DNA of 64,000 bases, from the NCBI RefSeq assembly GCF_031626875.1, contig NZ_JANDMF010000010.1, positions 56,483 through 120,482 of the forward strand, written 5' to 3'. This document shows, in pieces, positions 32,873 through 40,886 of this stretch. A program made the position numbers and the translations under genes. Each line of letters begins with the position of its first letter. Positions within the stretch are counted from its first letter, which is position 1. Under the pieces are notes generated by a model. That model searched no databases, was not told where the DNA came from, and saw nothing but the letters and a program-made list of their open reading frames with translations. The stretch is from Clostridium sp031626875. GTDB taxonomy: Bacteria > Bacillota > Clostridia > Clostridiales > Clostridiaceae.

Positions 32873-32963
32873 TAACTTCTTCCCCCTCTGACACTTCATA
32901 TTCAAAATCAATTATCATTTCCCCATCAACAACATTTATCTCAAAAACATAACCAGTTTCCAT
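32865..32963 (-). CDS. Acidic microprotein (32 aa)
   Basis: GGAGGG lies 8 nt before ATG 32963. The product is METGYVFEINVVDG followed by an acidic helix-like end rich in Glu. It overlaps the start of the HD gene, so translation is coupled. Too short for a family call. The strong ribosome site and overlap support it. Confidence 0.5.
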   Translation of the reverse strand: METGYVFEINVVDGEMIIDFEYEVSEGEEVNE

Positions 32964-33005
32964 TTGCTTTTTCCCTCCTAATCTTCTATAATCTAATTGA
33001 ATATT

Positions 33006-33566
33006 TTATAATGTTACCTCGGTTGCTTTGGTCGGTACCTGGGTAACTTTTTTATACATCTTTTTATTTACAAAACAGTTAAAGCTGTGTCTATGATATT
33101 TTTTATATGCTACTCTACCCATAGCACTTACTTCTGATCTAGTTCTTAATGGAATTGTTGCTGCTGATAAAAAGTCCATCTTTTGTCTTACAACTCTTGA
33201 TTGAAATGTATTGTAAGGAATTCCATTTGATTTTGCTAATTCTATAATTTCCTTTGGATATTTTCTTCCTTTTTCAGCTAGTCTCAAAAGAAGTTCAGTA
33301 TTATCTATGACTTTAGTTGTAGCAGCTTTTTCTTCAGACCATTTAAGTTTCCTTATTCTAGTAAGAAAAGTTCCTTCACATATTCCATTACTTTCAGCTA
33401 ATTCAATCCAATGTTTTAATGATTTATGAGGTTTAACTTTTTCAGTTATAGCCCTTTGTTTATCCCATGCAAGATTCCATACTCTCATCTCAAGAGTTTT
33501 CTTTTGTATTCCATTAGATTTAGCTATTTCATACTCTTCTGGTGTAATATAAAATTCATAAACCAC
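33006..33566 (-). CDS. Protein with three HTH-like repeats
   Basis: 186 residues. Three related units are visible: YEIAKSNGIQKKTLEMRVWN, IELAESNGICEGTFLTRIRK and IELAKSNGIPYNTFQSRVVR, each about 20 residues with a helix, SNGI turn and second helix, spaced by 45-75 residues. Each unit resembles one helix-turn-helix of NUMOD/Terminase-small type DNA-binding repeats. The C-terminus is basic (YKKYHRHSFNCFVNKKMYKK). An array of small DNA-binding units is inferred. Early position suggests regulation or origin binding. Confidence 0.65.
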   Translation of the reverse strand: MVYEFYITPEEYEIAKSNGIQKKTLEMRVWNLAWDKQRAITEKVKPHKSLKHWIELAESNGICEGTFLTRIRKLKWSEEKAATTKVIDNTELLLRLAEKGRKYPKEIIELAKSNGIPYNTFQSRVVRQKMDFLSAATIPLRTRSEVSAMGRVAYKKYHRHSFNCFVNKKMYKKVTQVPTKATEVTL

Positions 33567-33571
33567 TATTT

Positions 33572-33649
33572 TTACCTCCTTTTATTTATGATCTTGTCCA
33601 ACTCTTTCTTTAAATCTTTTGTTTTACAGCAAATTATAAAGCTACTCAT
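33572..33649 (-). CDS. Microprotein (25 aa)
   Basis: GGAGG lies 8 nt before ATG 33649. The product begins MSSFIICCKTKDLKKELDK and ends basic. Its stop is directly at the ribosome site of the HTH-repeat gene, so it may act as a translational coupler. Evidence is only the arrangement. Confidence 0.4.
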   Translation of the reverse strand: MSSFIICCKTKDLKKELDKIINKRR

Positions 33650-33660
33650 TTTTTATCCTC

Positions 33661-33813
33661 CTATCTTCTAATATCAACTATCTTTTCAGTCTTTCTATTA
33701 AAAAACTTATAATTAGTTGCATCTTCACTAATAAATAAATAATCTTTATGCATTATGCCTTGTGTAGATAAAAATTCTTTATGTCTCCTCCTTAATTTCT
33801 TTGGATTTTTCAT
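33661..33813 (-). CDS. Small basic protein (50 aa)
   Basis: ATG 33813 is 10 nt after GGAGG; an ATG three codons earlier would be too close to it. The product begins MKNPKKLRRRHKEFLSTQGI and continues DYLFISEDATNYKFFNR, basic start and beta-like middle. Small proteins with this KxLRRRHK start are frequent just after Cro in clostridial phages. Function unknown. Confidence 0.55.
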   Translation of the reverse strand: MKNPKKLRRRHKEFLSTQGIMHKDYLFISEDATNYKFFNRKTEKIVDIRR

Positions 33814-33936
33814 TAGTCCCATGCCTCCTTATTTTTTTATTTCCTCGTTCCATTACATTCCCTTAGCTCCTAGTGGGATATGATATTTACTAGGACTTGA
33901 CCATTAAATTATTATGTTAAGCTTGTTCATACTGCT

Positions 33937-34143
33937 CTACCCAGTTATTTTTAAATCTCTAAATATTTCATCTGTACTACATTTGTAAGTATCTGCAAGC
34001 CTTTTTATTAGTTTTGCAGAAGGACTCCTCCATCCTCTTTCTAATTTATAAAATGTACTTTGGCTTATTCCAAGTGCCTCTATAGCTTGGTCACTTTCAA
34101 ATCCTGCGTTTATTCTTCTTAATCTTATTGGTGTTATCTTCAT
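33937..34143 (-). CDS. Cro-like XRE repressor
   Basis: 68 residues with one XRE domain: IRLRRINAGFESDQAIEALG, then ISQSTFYKLERGWRSPSAK and LADTYKCSTDEIF. It is first gene of the early leftward operon and lies across the operator region from CI, the usual Cro position. ATG 34143 follows GGAGAGGAG. Expected to repress the CI promoter and trim early expression. Confidence 0.85.
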   Translation of the reverse strand: MKITPIRLRRINAGFESDQAIEALGISQSTFYKLERGWRSPSAKLIKRLADTYKCSTDEIFRDLKITG

Positions 34144-34226
34144 AATTTCTCCTCTCCGATGAATTTATTATCTTGTGCTAAAAAGATGTTGTTAGGTGAT
34201 TTATTTGACTTAGCATGGTTTTATAT

Positions 34227-34243
34227 TATCCTAAAATGCGATA
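34227..34243. promoter_or_regulatory. Operator O1 of the CI/Cro switch
   Basis: 17-bp dyad that reads TATCGCATTTTAGGATA on the minus strand. Same consensus as O2 and O3: TATCnCATTTnnnGATA. Confidence 0.7.
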
Positions 34244-34256
34244 ATTTAAAACTTCT

Positions 34257-34285
34257 ATAATATCACATTTCAGGATATTTGGAAA
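34257..34285 (-). promoter_or_regulatory. Candidate early (Cro) promoter
   Basis: On the minus strand TTTCCA, a 17-bp spacer and TATTAT. Operator O2 overlaps the spacer and the -10. Confidence 0.5.
34261..34277. promoter_or_regulatory. Operator O2 of the CI/Cro switch
   Basis: 17-bp dyad TATCACATTTCAGGATA, matching O1 and O3 except in the variable centre. It overlaps the early promoter. Confidence 0.7.
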
Positions 34286-34334
34286 GATTATCTTCCTCAT
34301 GCTTATTTTTTTTCAAAATATCGCAAAATTACTA

Positions 34335-34362
34335 TTGATTTTATCTCATTTAGTGATAAAAT
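34335..34362 (+). promoter_or_regulatory. CI promoter
   Basis: TTGATT, 16-bp spacer and TAAAAT, 22 bp before the CI ATG at 34384. Operator O3 (34342-34358) occupies its spacer, so CI or Cro bound there would control CI synthesis. Confidence 0.6.
34342..34358. promoter_or_regulatory. Operator O3 of the CI/Cro switch
   Basis: 17-bp dyad TATCTCATTTAGTGATA within the CI promoter spacer. A further degenerate copy may start at 34319. Confidence 0.65.
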
Positions 34363-34383
34363 TGTCATTGAGGTGAAATTATT

Positions 34384-34794
34384 ATGTTAGGTGATAAAAT
34401 TAAAAACTTAAGACAAAGCATGAATCTAACACAAGAGCAGCTATGTAATAAAATTGGTATTGCACAATCTACATTAGGCATGATAGAAAGTAATAAACGA
34501 AGTGCTGGAAAAAAAACATTAATTAAAATTGCTGATTTCTTCAATGTAACGGTTGATTATTTATTGACTGATGATGAAACAGGATTGAATATAAATGATA
34601 AAAAATCTATAACAAAAGATTTAAAAATACTTATGGATGAATTTAGAAATGGTAATGATGGAACTGCTTTTTATAACGGTCAAGAACTTACCGAAGGTGA
34701 TTTAGACTTAGTTGAATCTGCAATGAAAATAGCCTTAGAACAGATAAAAATTAGAAATAAAGAGAAGTACACACCAAAAAAATACAAAAAATAG
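34384..34794 (+). CDS. CI-like repressor
   Basis: 136 residues. Residues 1-65 are an XRE domain (MLGDKIKNLRQSMNLTQEQL, AQSTLGMIESNKRSAGKKT, VTVDYLLTDDE). The rest is a helical oligomerisation tail without a protease/LexA domain. It is read divergently from Cro and upstream of an ImmA-like protease. Known: in such phages the ImmA metalloprotease removes the repressor on DNA damage. Maintains lysogeny. Confidence 0.85.
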   Translation: MLGDKIKNLRQSMNLTQEQLCNKIGIAQSTLGMIESNKRSAGKKTLIKIADFFNVTVDYLLTDDETGLNINDKKSITKDLKILMDEFRNGNDGTAFYNGQELTEGDLDLVESAMKIALEQIKIRNKEKYTPKKYKK

Positions 34795-34805
34795 GTGGGG
34801 ATATA

Positions 34806-35258
34806 TTGAATAACTACATCAAAAAGGAAGTTAATGAACTAAAGATAAATCATGGGACCAATAATCCTTTTGAGATAGTTAAACAAGACAAAGATATAGA
34901 ATTAATAATCGAACCGCTAGGTAAAATATGGGGAATGTATAAATATATAAATAAAACAAAAACAATATTTTTAAACTCTAATTTAAATGAACATCAGCAA
35001 AGATTTGTTTTGGCTCATGAGCTAGGTCATGCAATTTTACATCCTAGATCATCATGTTTTTTTGTTAATACTTTAAATACAAATAAATTAAAAAAAGAAT
35101 ATGAAGCCAACTTATTTGCTGCTGAATTACTTATAGATTTTTCAAGTATAGATGTTTTGTATATGCAAGGCTACTCTATTAATCAACTAGCTTGTCATTA
35201 CATGGTGCCGACTGAACTTGTCGAATTTAGATTTAAAGAAAATAGAAAGTTATATTAA
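34806..35258 (+). CDS. immA: ImmA/IrrE-type metalloprotease
   Basis: 150 residues from a TTG at 34806 preceded by AGGTGGGG. It has the zinc-protease motif in RFVLAHELGHAILHP (HExxH), followed by YEANLFAAELLID, as in ImmA of ICEBs1. Known: ImmA cuts the phage or element repressor to start induction. It lies 11 nt after the CI stop, so the pair is an induction switch. Confidence 0.9.
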   Translation: MNNYIKKEVNELKINHGTNNPFEIVKQDKDIELIIEPLGKIWGMYKYINKTKTIFLNSNLNEHQQRFVLAHELGHAILHPRSSCFFVNTLNTNKLKKEYEANLFAAELLIDFSSIDVLYMQGYSINQLACHYMVPTELVEFRFKENRKLY

Positions 35259-35286
35259 TATACATTTGAGAAAGGAATAATAAACT

Positions 35287-36369
35287 ATGGAATATAATAT
35301 TACTTACAGGAAAAAGAACAAAGGCATTCAAACTATAATAAGCTATAAAACTAATGATGGAAAATGGAAGCAAAAATCTAAACAAGGGTTTAAAACTCAA
35401 AAAGAAGCTAAACCATTTATAAGTGGAGCTTTAAAAGAAATAAAATTACAATTAGAAAATGAAATTAATGCAATTAGTGAAGATTATGATTCTATAACTT
35501 TCGAAAAAGTTGCTAATGCATTTATAGAACACTCAAAATTATATGTAGAACATAACACTATAAAATGTTACAAAAGTAGCGTATCTAGATTTAAACTTAT
35601 AGATGATATGGAAATTATAAATATAAAAAAAGCTGATATAATCAAGTGTGTTGATAAAATGCTTGAAGAAAATTTAAAAACTACAACTATAAAAAATCAT
35701 TTGATGAGAATTAGACGGATTTTTGAATATTACAAAGAAAATTATAATGTATCATTTAATATAGATTTAAATATAAAGTTTCCCAAAGATGCAACTATTA
35801 CAGAAAGAAAAGCTTTAAGCAAATCTGAATTAAATAATTTATTAAACAATATTGAACTAAAAGAAAGTAAATTTTACATAGTGGCTTATATAGCTGGTAA
35901 ATGTGGATTACGATGTGGTGAAATATTGGGATTAACATGGGATAACATAGATGAAAAAAACATGGTAATTGAAGTTAATAAACAATGGAAAGTTTCAAAA
36001 AATAGCATAAGTAACTTTGGAAAATTAAAAAGTAAAAATTCAAATAGAAAAGTACCTATTAATAATAATATTTTAAAATTTCTAAAACAATATAAAAAGA
36101 ACAATGTTATCTCTATAGATAATCGTATTGTTCCATTTTCTAAATCTAGTATAGATAAATATTTAAATCCTTTGCTAAACAAACTAGCTGGAATATCTAT
36201 ACATGAATTAAGACATACTTATGCAACTTTGCTAATATCTAATGGAATAGACTTTAAAACTGCTGCTAAGATCCTGGGTCATTCTGTAGAAATGACATTA
36301 AAAATATATTCTCATGTTACTGATGACATGATGAAAAATGCAAGCAATAAGATTTCTAAAATTTTTTAA
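35287..36369 (+). CDS. int: Tyrosine integrase
   Basis: 360 residues. N-terminal AP2/arm-type region (YRKKNKGIQTIISYKT, TQKEAKPFISGALK), SAM-like core-binding domain (70-165) and a catalytic domain with R209 (GLRCGEILGLTW), H306 and R309 (SIHELRHTY), H332 (LGHS) and Y341 (IYSHV). This is the standard set of Tn916/phage integrases. It is last in the rightward immunity operon and near the right prophage end. It joins attP to attB. Confidence 0.95.
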   Translation: MEYNITYRKKNKGIQTIISYKTNDGKWKQKSKQGFKTQKEAKPFISGALKEIKLQLENEINAISEDYDSITFEKVANAFIEHSKLYVEHNTIKCYKSSVSRFKLIDDMEIINIKKADIIKCVDKMLEENLKTTTIKNHLMRIRRIFEYYKENYNVSFNIDLNIKFPKDATITERKALSKSELNNLLNNIELKESKFYIVAYIAGKCGLRCGEILGLTWDNIDEKNMVIEVNKQWKVSKNSISNFGKLKSKNSNRKVPINNNILKFLKQYKKNNVISIDNRIVPFSKSSIDKYLNPLLNKLAGISIHELRHTYATLLISNGIDFKTAAKILGHSVEMTLKIYSHVTDDMMKNASNKISKIF

Positions 36370-36453
36370 TTTTTTTGCCGTTTCATTTGACGCCTACCTT
36401 AATATGCTTGTATCTAAGCCATTTCTTATTTTAATAAACACTTTTTAGTAATA

Positions 36454-36473
36454 TACTTACCAATTGGTAAGTA
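36454..36473. promoter_or_regulatory. 20-bp perfect palindrome at the prophage border
   Basis: TACTTACCAA followed by its exact complement TTGGTAAGTA. It lies about 40 bp upstream of a TATAAT-like element and 137 bp before the HxlR start. The TACTTAC...GTAAGTA arms resemble operators bound by HxlR-family regulators such as YodB. Probably the operator of the HxlR gene or of a gene formerly on its other side. Confidence 0.55.
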
Positions 36474-36609
36474 CTATTTTTTAATTTCATAACTTAAATA
36501 GGAATAGCATATAATGTAGATTTTTTATAAAATTTTCATTATAATAAATTTAAAACCCAAAATGAGTATTTTCTTTTTAGTGGTTACTTCATATCAGGAG
36601 AGTACAATT

Positions 36610-36933
36610 ATGAATATACAAAATGCAATTAATCAGACACCATTTGAATATACCTTAAGCATAATTGGAGGCAAATGGAAAATGAGAATATTATATCAAT
36701 TAGCACATTCACATCTGCTAAGATTTAATGAATTAAAACGAAATATCCCAGGCATAACTCACAAAATGCTAAGTGCTCAATTAAAAGAATTAGAGAGTGA
36801 TGGGATTGTTATACGTAAAGAATATCCCCAAGTTCCTCCAAAAGTAGAATATTTTTTATCTGAAAGGGGCAAATCACTAATGCCTGTATTAGATTCAATG
36901 TGTTGTTGGGGAATTAAACAAAAAGATGTTTAG
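36610..36933 (+). CDS. HxlR-family transcriptional regulator
   Basis: Start at ATG 36610 with AGGAG 9 nt upstream; the earlier ATG at 36562 has no ribosome site. 107 residues with the HxlR winged helix: FEYTLSIIGGKWKMRILYQL, LRFNELKRNIPGITHKMLSA, IVIRKEYPQVPPKVEYFLSE. Many HxlR proteins sense quinones, aldehydes or diamide through an N-terminal Cys; here the only Cys residues are two near the C-terminus (MCCWG). Likely binds the palindrome at 36454-36473. Confidence 0.88.
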   Translation: MNIQNAINQTPFEYTLSIIGGKWKMRILYQLAHSHLLRFNELKRNIPGITHKMLSAQLKELESDGIVIRKEYPQVPPKVEYFLSERGKSLMPVLDSMCCWGIKQKDV

Positions 36934-37103
36934 AAAATATTCTTTAATGTCATCTCAATATAATTACTAACTTTTCATATACTACTGTTATAGTATAATA
37001 TTCTTCACAACTTAACCTAATTTTCTATATCAAGAATAATAAATAATATTACTACAAATACTATAAAAAATTACTATTACAAAATTAAAGATGAGGTGTT
37101 TGT

Positions 37104-37334
37104 ATGAGTGATAAATCAAAGATAACAAAAGTAAAAAAAAATACTCAAGGAGACATAACTGATATAATGCTTGAAAATGGTAATATATATCCAATAGATC
37201 AAGCAATAATGATGGTAAAAGATCACTTAATAGATGGAGTTAATGTTGGAAAATCAAGAAATGGTAGAGAATATTTAAGGAGTAACCCTAATGGAGATGA
37301 AAGTGATAATTTAGATAATAAACCAAGTTTCTAA
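37104..37334 (+). CDS. DUF3892 family protein
   Basis: 76 residues, with KITKVKKNTQGDITDIMLEN and NIYPIDQAIMMVKDHLIDGV, then VGKSRNGREYLRSNPNGD. This short pattern with GxxxxLRSNPDG is typical of DUF3892 proteins, common in spore-formers and without known function. Monocistronic, ended by the terminator at 37368-37412. ATG 37104 follows GATGAGGTG. Confidence 0.8.
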   Translation: MSDKSKITKVKKNTQGDITDIMLENGNIYPIDQAIMMVKDHLIDGVNVGKSRNGREYLRSNPNGDESDNLDNKPSF

Positions 37335-37367
37335 ATTATATTTAAAAATTTAATTAATACTAAATAT

Positions 37368-37412
37368 AAGAACTCAAGAAACACAACATTTATTGAACTT
37401 TCTTGAGTTCTT
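37368..37412. terminator. Bidirectional terminator between DUF3892 and NADAR genes
   Basis: A 14-bp perfect dyad (AAGAACTCAAGAAA and complement) with a 17-nt loop, serving the convergent genes on both sides. Confidence 0.75.
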
Positions 37413-37470
37413 CCCTATTTATTTGAAATATATTGTTATACTCTTCCTTTACTAATCATTATTTTGATTT

Positions 37471-38316
37471 TTATTTCAATTTATTATAATTTTCATAAAC
37501 CTTAATAATCTCATCTCTAACTTCCATTAAAGCAAATCCTAATAGGTTTAATCCTTTCCAAGTTAAAGGATTTTCAATGTTTATGTCATCAGAAGACATT
37601 CCAATTCCCCAAACCTTATCATATGGACTTGCTTCTACTAAAATTCTATTCTTTGTTCCTATTAGAAACTCTCTTAAATCTTCATTTTGAGTAAACTTAG
37701 CATAATTCCCATTAAGGATTATAGAATACTTATTTTTTGTCCATATTTCTTCATCAAAATTTTTAATTTTTCTTCCTAGCTCCTTAATTTGTTTTGGATA
37801 TTTACTATTCATTATCTTTTCTAAAATTTCTTCATCTCCAAAAAGCCTTGCTTTTTCTGCCATCATATACTGTTCCATACATGAATACGTGTCTATATCA
37901 ACTACAAAATCAGATTTCCACCATTGACTTAGTGCTGTTTTTGTAATGCTTCCATCCCTTGACAGCTGATGCCCCCAAAAAAATAAAAATTTATTTTTTT
38001 TACTCTTTTTGAAATCAGCTTGTACATTTTCAAGTGAATATTTCATATTTCTATCTTTATCCCACAAAAGTACATCTTCATCATAAATATCCCTATCAAA
38101 AACCTCTTCATACCAACCAAGCCATCCTTTGGGTTCTGGAAACATTTCTTTATATTCTTTCTTTTCCTCATTATTTAAAGATTCATACCATTCCCCAAAT
38201 TTCACAACATAACTTTCCCCAAACCCCATTCTCCAACCTAGACTATATCTATTTATTTGTGGATACTTTATCCATAGTGGCGCCATTGGATTATTTATAC
38301 TATAAATATCTTTCAT
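37471..38316 (-). CDS. NADAR domain protein (YbiA-like N-glycosidase/ADP-ribosyl hydrolase fold)
   Basis: 281 residues. Residues 110-275 are a NADAR domain: FLFFWGHQ, YSCMEQYMMAEKARLFGD, and KVWGIGMSSDDINIENPLTW. Known: NADAR proteins include YbiA, which cleaves riboflavin intermediates, and enzymes that remove ADP-ribose from guanine in DNA, countering DarT-like toxins. The first 105 residues (WIKYPQINRYSLGWRMGFGE, KGWLGWYEEVFDRDIYD) are an extra region seen in clostridial relatives. No partner toxin is visible nearby. Substrate unknown. Confidence 0.85.
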   Translation of the reverse strand: MKDIYSINNPMAPLWIKYPQINRYSLGWRMGFGESYVVKFGEWYESLNNEEKKEYKEMFPEPKGWLGWYEEVFDRDIYDEDVLLWDKDRNMKYSLENVQADFKKSKKNKFLFFWGHQLSRDGSITKTALSQWWKSDFVVDIDTYSCMEQYMMAEKARLFGDEEILEKIMNSKYPKQIKELGRKIKNFDEEIWTKNKYSIILNGNYAKFTQNEDLREFLIGTKNRILVEASPYDKVWGIGMSSDDINIENPLTWKGLNLLGFALMEVRDEIIKVYENYNKLK

Positions 38317-38496
38317 TATTTATCTCCTTTTTCATTAGTTTTTTATAAAATTTATACTTTTTTTAATTTTTCTATTTGTAATTGTATCATAATAACTATT
38401 CTATAACAGCTTAATTAAATTCATTTCTATATTATAAAGATCATCTACAAGCAATTTAACATCTTATATATCACAACAACTCATATATCATACTTA

Positions 38497-38525
38497 TTGT
38501 ATATTATAGAAATAAATGTTATAAT
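38497..38525 (+). promoter_or_regulatory. Promoter of the three-TM protein gene
   Basis: TTGTAT, 17-bp spacer and a perfect TATAAT, 27 bp before the TTG start at 38552. Confidence 0.7.
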
Positions 38526-38551
38526 ACTCATCGAAAAGGGGGAATGCTTAA

Positions 38552-39583
38552 TTGTCAAACTTTAACTACAACAAAATTGATTTTTATGAAAATGAAGATA
38601 TGAATTTTAACATGGATAAAAATAAAAAGAAAAAAGGTGTTTTATTCATACTTTCTATTGTATTCTTTATACTTGGTTTCCTAGCGTCATTTCTTAATTC
38701 ATTTATTCATTTCATCCAAGAATCTAGAATTAGTCTATCAAATTTTATAAATTATTATGATTGGAAAAATATTGTCATTAATCTAATCATTATAGTAATC
38801 TTATTTTCATTATCAACTCGAGTATTTAAGAAAAAAGGAATTCTTTTAATATTTTCTATAATTTATCTTATAGGTTCTTTTTCATTAACTGTAATAAACT
38901 TTAATGATTTATCAAAAACAATTAATGCTAGAGATAAGTTAATTAGTATTTGTAATGATATATCTGCTGGAAAAGATATTAGTGAAGAAACTTATAATAA
39001 ATCAGAATTTGGAAAGTTAACCCCAGTTTTAGATTTACTTAAAGATTACAGAACAAAATCTATGGAATTCTCAACTAATATATCTAAAGATATCTCTTCT
39101 ATGAACATTGATAATATACTTTCAATGGATACTTTTAGTAGTACTGATAAAATTAATGATGCAAAGAAAAAAATAGAAAACCTTTCAAAAATCTATGATA
39201 AATATGAAATTGACTATAGTGATCTTATGATAAACTTTCAGACTGATGTTTCAGACCTTGAATTACCAAACGCATTTAAAAGCAGTTTTCTAGATGGTTT
39301 TAAAAATTCACAGCTTGAAACCCGTAATACTCTAGGCATGTTTTTTTCAATTGAAAGGGATGTTTTTTCTAAGTTTACTAACTTATTAGATTTCATGATT
39401 ACTATGCAAGGAAATTATACTATACAAAACAATCAAATGTTATTTAAAACTAATGCTACTCTAAATAAATATAATAGTTATATTGAAGAGATTGAAAATC
39501 TTGCACAAAAAGAAACTGAAATACAAAATACTATGAAAGAAAACCTAGACCTTAAGGTTGCTGAATTAAATATCCAAAAATAA
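38552..39583 (+). CDS. Membrane protein with three TM segments and a long helical domain
   Basis: 343 residues from a TTG preceded by GGGGGAATGC. Three TM segments lie within about 29-125 (GVLFILSIVFFILGFLASFL, NIVINLIIIVILFSLSTRVF, ILLIFSIIYLIGSFSLTVIN). The remainder is a soluble helical domain (about 130-343) with repeated Asp/Lys/Asn. Family not recognised. Own promoter and terminator, so a single-gene unit. Possibly an envelope stress or sporulation protein. Confidence 0.75.
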   Translation: MSNFNYNKIDFYENEDMNFNMDKNKKKKGVLFILSIVFFILGFLASFLNSFIHFIQESRISLSNFINYYDWKNIVINLIIIVILFSLSTRVFKKKGILLIFSIIYLIGSFSLTVINFNDLSKTINARDKLISICNDISAGKDISEETYNKSEFGKLTPVLDLLKDYRTKSMEFSTNISKDISSMNIDNILSMDTFSSTDKINDAKKKIENLSKIYDKYEIDYSDLMINFQTDVSDLELPNAFKSSFLDGFKNSQLETRNTLGMFFSIERDVFSKFTNLLDFMITMQGNYTIQNNQMLFKTNATLNKYNSYIEEIENLAQKETEIQNTMKENLDLKVAELNIQK

Positions 39584-39598
39584 CTTTTAACTAAAATA

Positions 39599-39633
39599 GT
39601 CCTTATTGTTGATATAACTTCAACAATAAGGAC
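39599..39633 (+). terminator. Terminator of the three-TM protein gene
   Basis: GTCCTTATTGTTGA paired with its complement (one-base offset), then CTTTATTTTTC. Confidence 0.8.
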
Positions 39634-39698
39634 CTTTATTTTTCAGTTTTGAGTTGTTTTATTAATAATTGATTCTAAAAAATTATACTTCTAAAAAC

Positions 39699-40877
39699 TT
39701 ATTGGATATTTACAGTAAACTCATCTCCTGCTGGTTCAAACTCATCTTCAAATGTTTTATCAGCATATAGCCTAAGCTTCAAACTTGTTACCCCTTCCTT
39801 TAAAGATTGTCTATTACCAGTCTGTCCATCATATAAAGTAAATTCTATTGAATCTTTATCATTCATATTATTTGGAGCTCCTTTCGGATACATTAATATT
39901 TCATTACCTAAATTGTCTATTCCCTGTAAACGCACTACAAAACCGTTCTTATTTTCATCGATCATTTTCCCATAAATCTTAATCCCTGTATTAGTATTTG
40001 CATAACTATTAATAGATACTGTAAATCCATTTTGAAATTTACGTCCATAATCCTTATCTAAATTAGTTTTCTTTATATCATTTACTTCAGGTTCTGCACT
40101 TACTTTATAGTTAATTTCCCATGGCCCTTCAATTTTCTCACCTGAATTATCCACTATGTTCTCATATTTTATTTTTATATTTAAATCATCCTTTATAGAA
40201 TCTACTACTGTAAAAACCAATTCCTTTTTAATAGATTTTTCACCTATTTCAATATCCTTTGACTGGCAATCCCATACTTCTCCAATTACTTGAAAAGTAT
40301 TTCCTTCAATTTTAATGTTATGTGCTTTATCATTAACATTCCAGTCATTAACACTGACTTCATTACTTTCCACAATACCATCATTCTCATAATCTACATA
40401 TTCATAACTATGGCCCTTCTCTGGTTCTAGAGTTGTTCTTAATCTCTCTTTTGCCTTTATAGATTCAGGAACTCCTTTTTCAAAATTCATTGTATATACT
40501 AATCTTAATTTTCCCCCACTACGATAACACTCATCAAGCTTTATCTCAACACCATCTTTACTATAAGACTCACCAAGTTCAACAACATAATCTGACTTAT
40601 AATTTTTATTTGGATCAATCTTTCTTATCATATTACTAACACTAGCTAATACTTTCGTTCCAACACCTGAGCTACATATACCTATCATAAATACACAAGC
40701 AGCAGCTACTGCAACAACCTTAATTTTATTATTTCTCTTTCTTCCATTTGATTTTTTCTTTATATACCCTTCAACCCTTTTTATGTCAAAATCATTAAAC
40801 TCTTCATTGCCTTTATTCTCATATTCTTCTTCATTAAAATTCCCGTTATTTAGCAAATCATATATATCTTTTTTCAT
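39699..40877 (-). CDS. DUF4179 membrane protein, probable anti-sigma partner
   Basis: 392 residues: acidic cytoplasmic N-terminus (residues 1-50), one TM (KVVAVAAACVFMIGICSSG, about 53-71), then an extracytoplasmic beta-rich domain (SDYVVELGESYSKDGVEIKL onward). This order is that of DUF4179 proteins encoded after a sigma-70-like factor in clostridia. It starts 9 nt after the sigma gene stop. By analogy it binds the sigma factor from the membrane and releases it on an envelope signal. Confidence 0.8.
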   Translation of the reverse strand: MKKDIYDLLNNGNFNEEEYENKGNEEFNDFDIKRVEGYIKKKSNGRKRNNKIKVVAVAAACVFMIGICSSGVGTKVLASVSNMIRKIDPNKNYKSDYVVELGESYSKDGVEIKLDECYRSGGKLRLVYTMNFEKGVPESIKAKERLRTTLEPEKGHSYEYVDYENDGIVESNEVSVNDWNVNDKAHNIKIEGNTFQVIGEVWDCQSKDIEIGEKSIKKELVFTVVDSIKDDLNIKIKYENIVDNSGEKIEGPWEINYKVSAEPEVNDIKKTNLDKDYGRKFQNGFTVSINSYANTNTGIKIYGKMIDENKNGFVVRLQGIDNLGNEILMYPKGAPNNMNDKDSIEFTLYDGQTGNRQSLKEGVTSLKLRLYADKTFEDEFEPAGDEFTVNIQ

Positions 40878-40886
40878 ATTTACCTC

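Larger units (their letters stand above)
2500..36370. mobile_element. Siphophage prophage (approximate limits)
   Basis: A continuous phage gene order runs from the adenine methyltransferase and endolysin on the left to the tyrosine integrase on the right. Lysis, tail, head, packaging, replication, recombination and immunity modules are all present without obvious disruption. The right limit is set just after the integrase stop, because host-type genes begin at 36,610. The left limit is set at the terminator at 2518-2557 because a different element follows. No direct repeat that could be attL/attR was found by eye and no tRNA is present at either side, so both limits are estimates. Confidence 0.85.

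Noticed and set aside
34806..35258. Host IrrE-like regulator
   Set aside because: The HExxH protein sits directly behind CI in the phage immunity operon, so the phage ImmA role is more likely.
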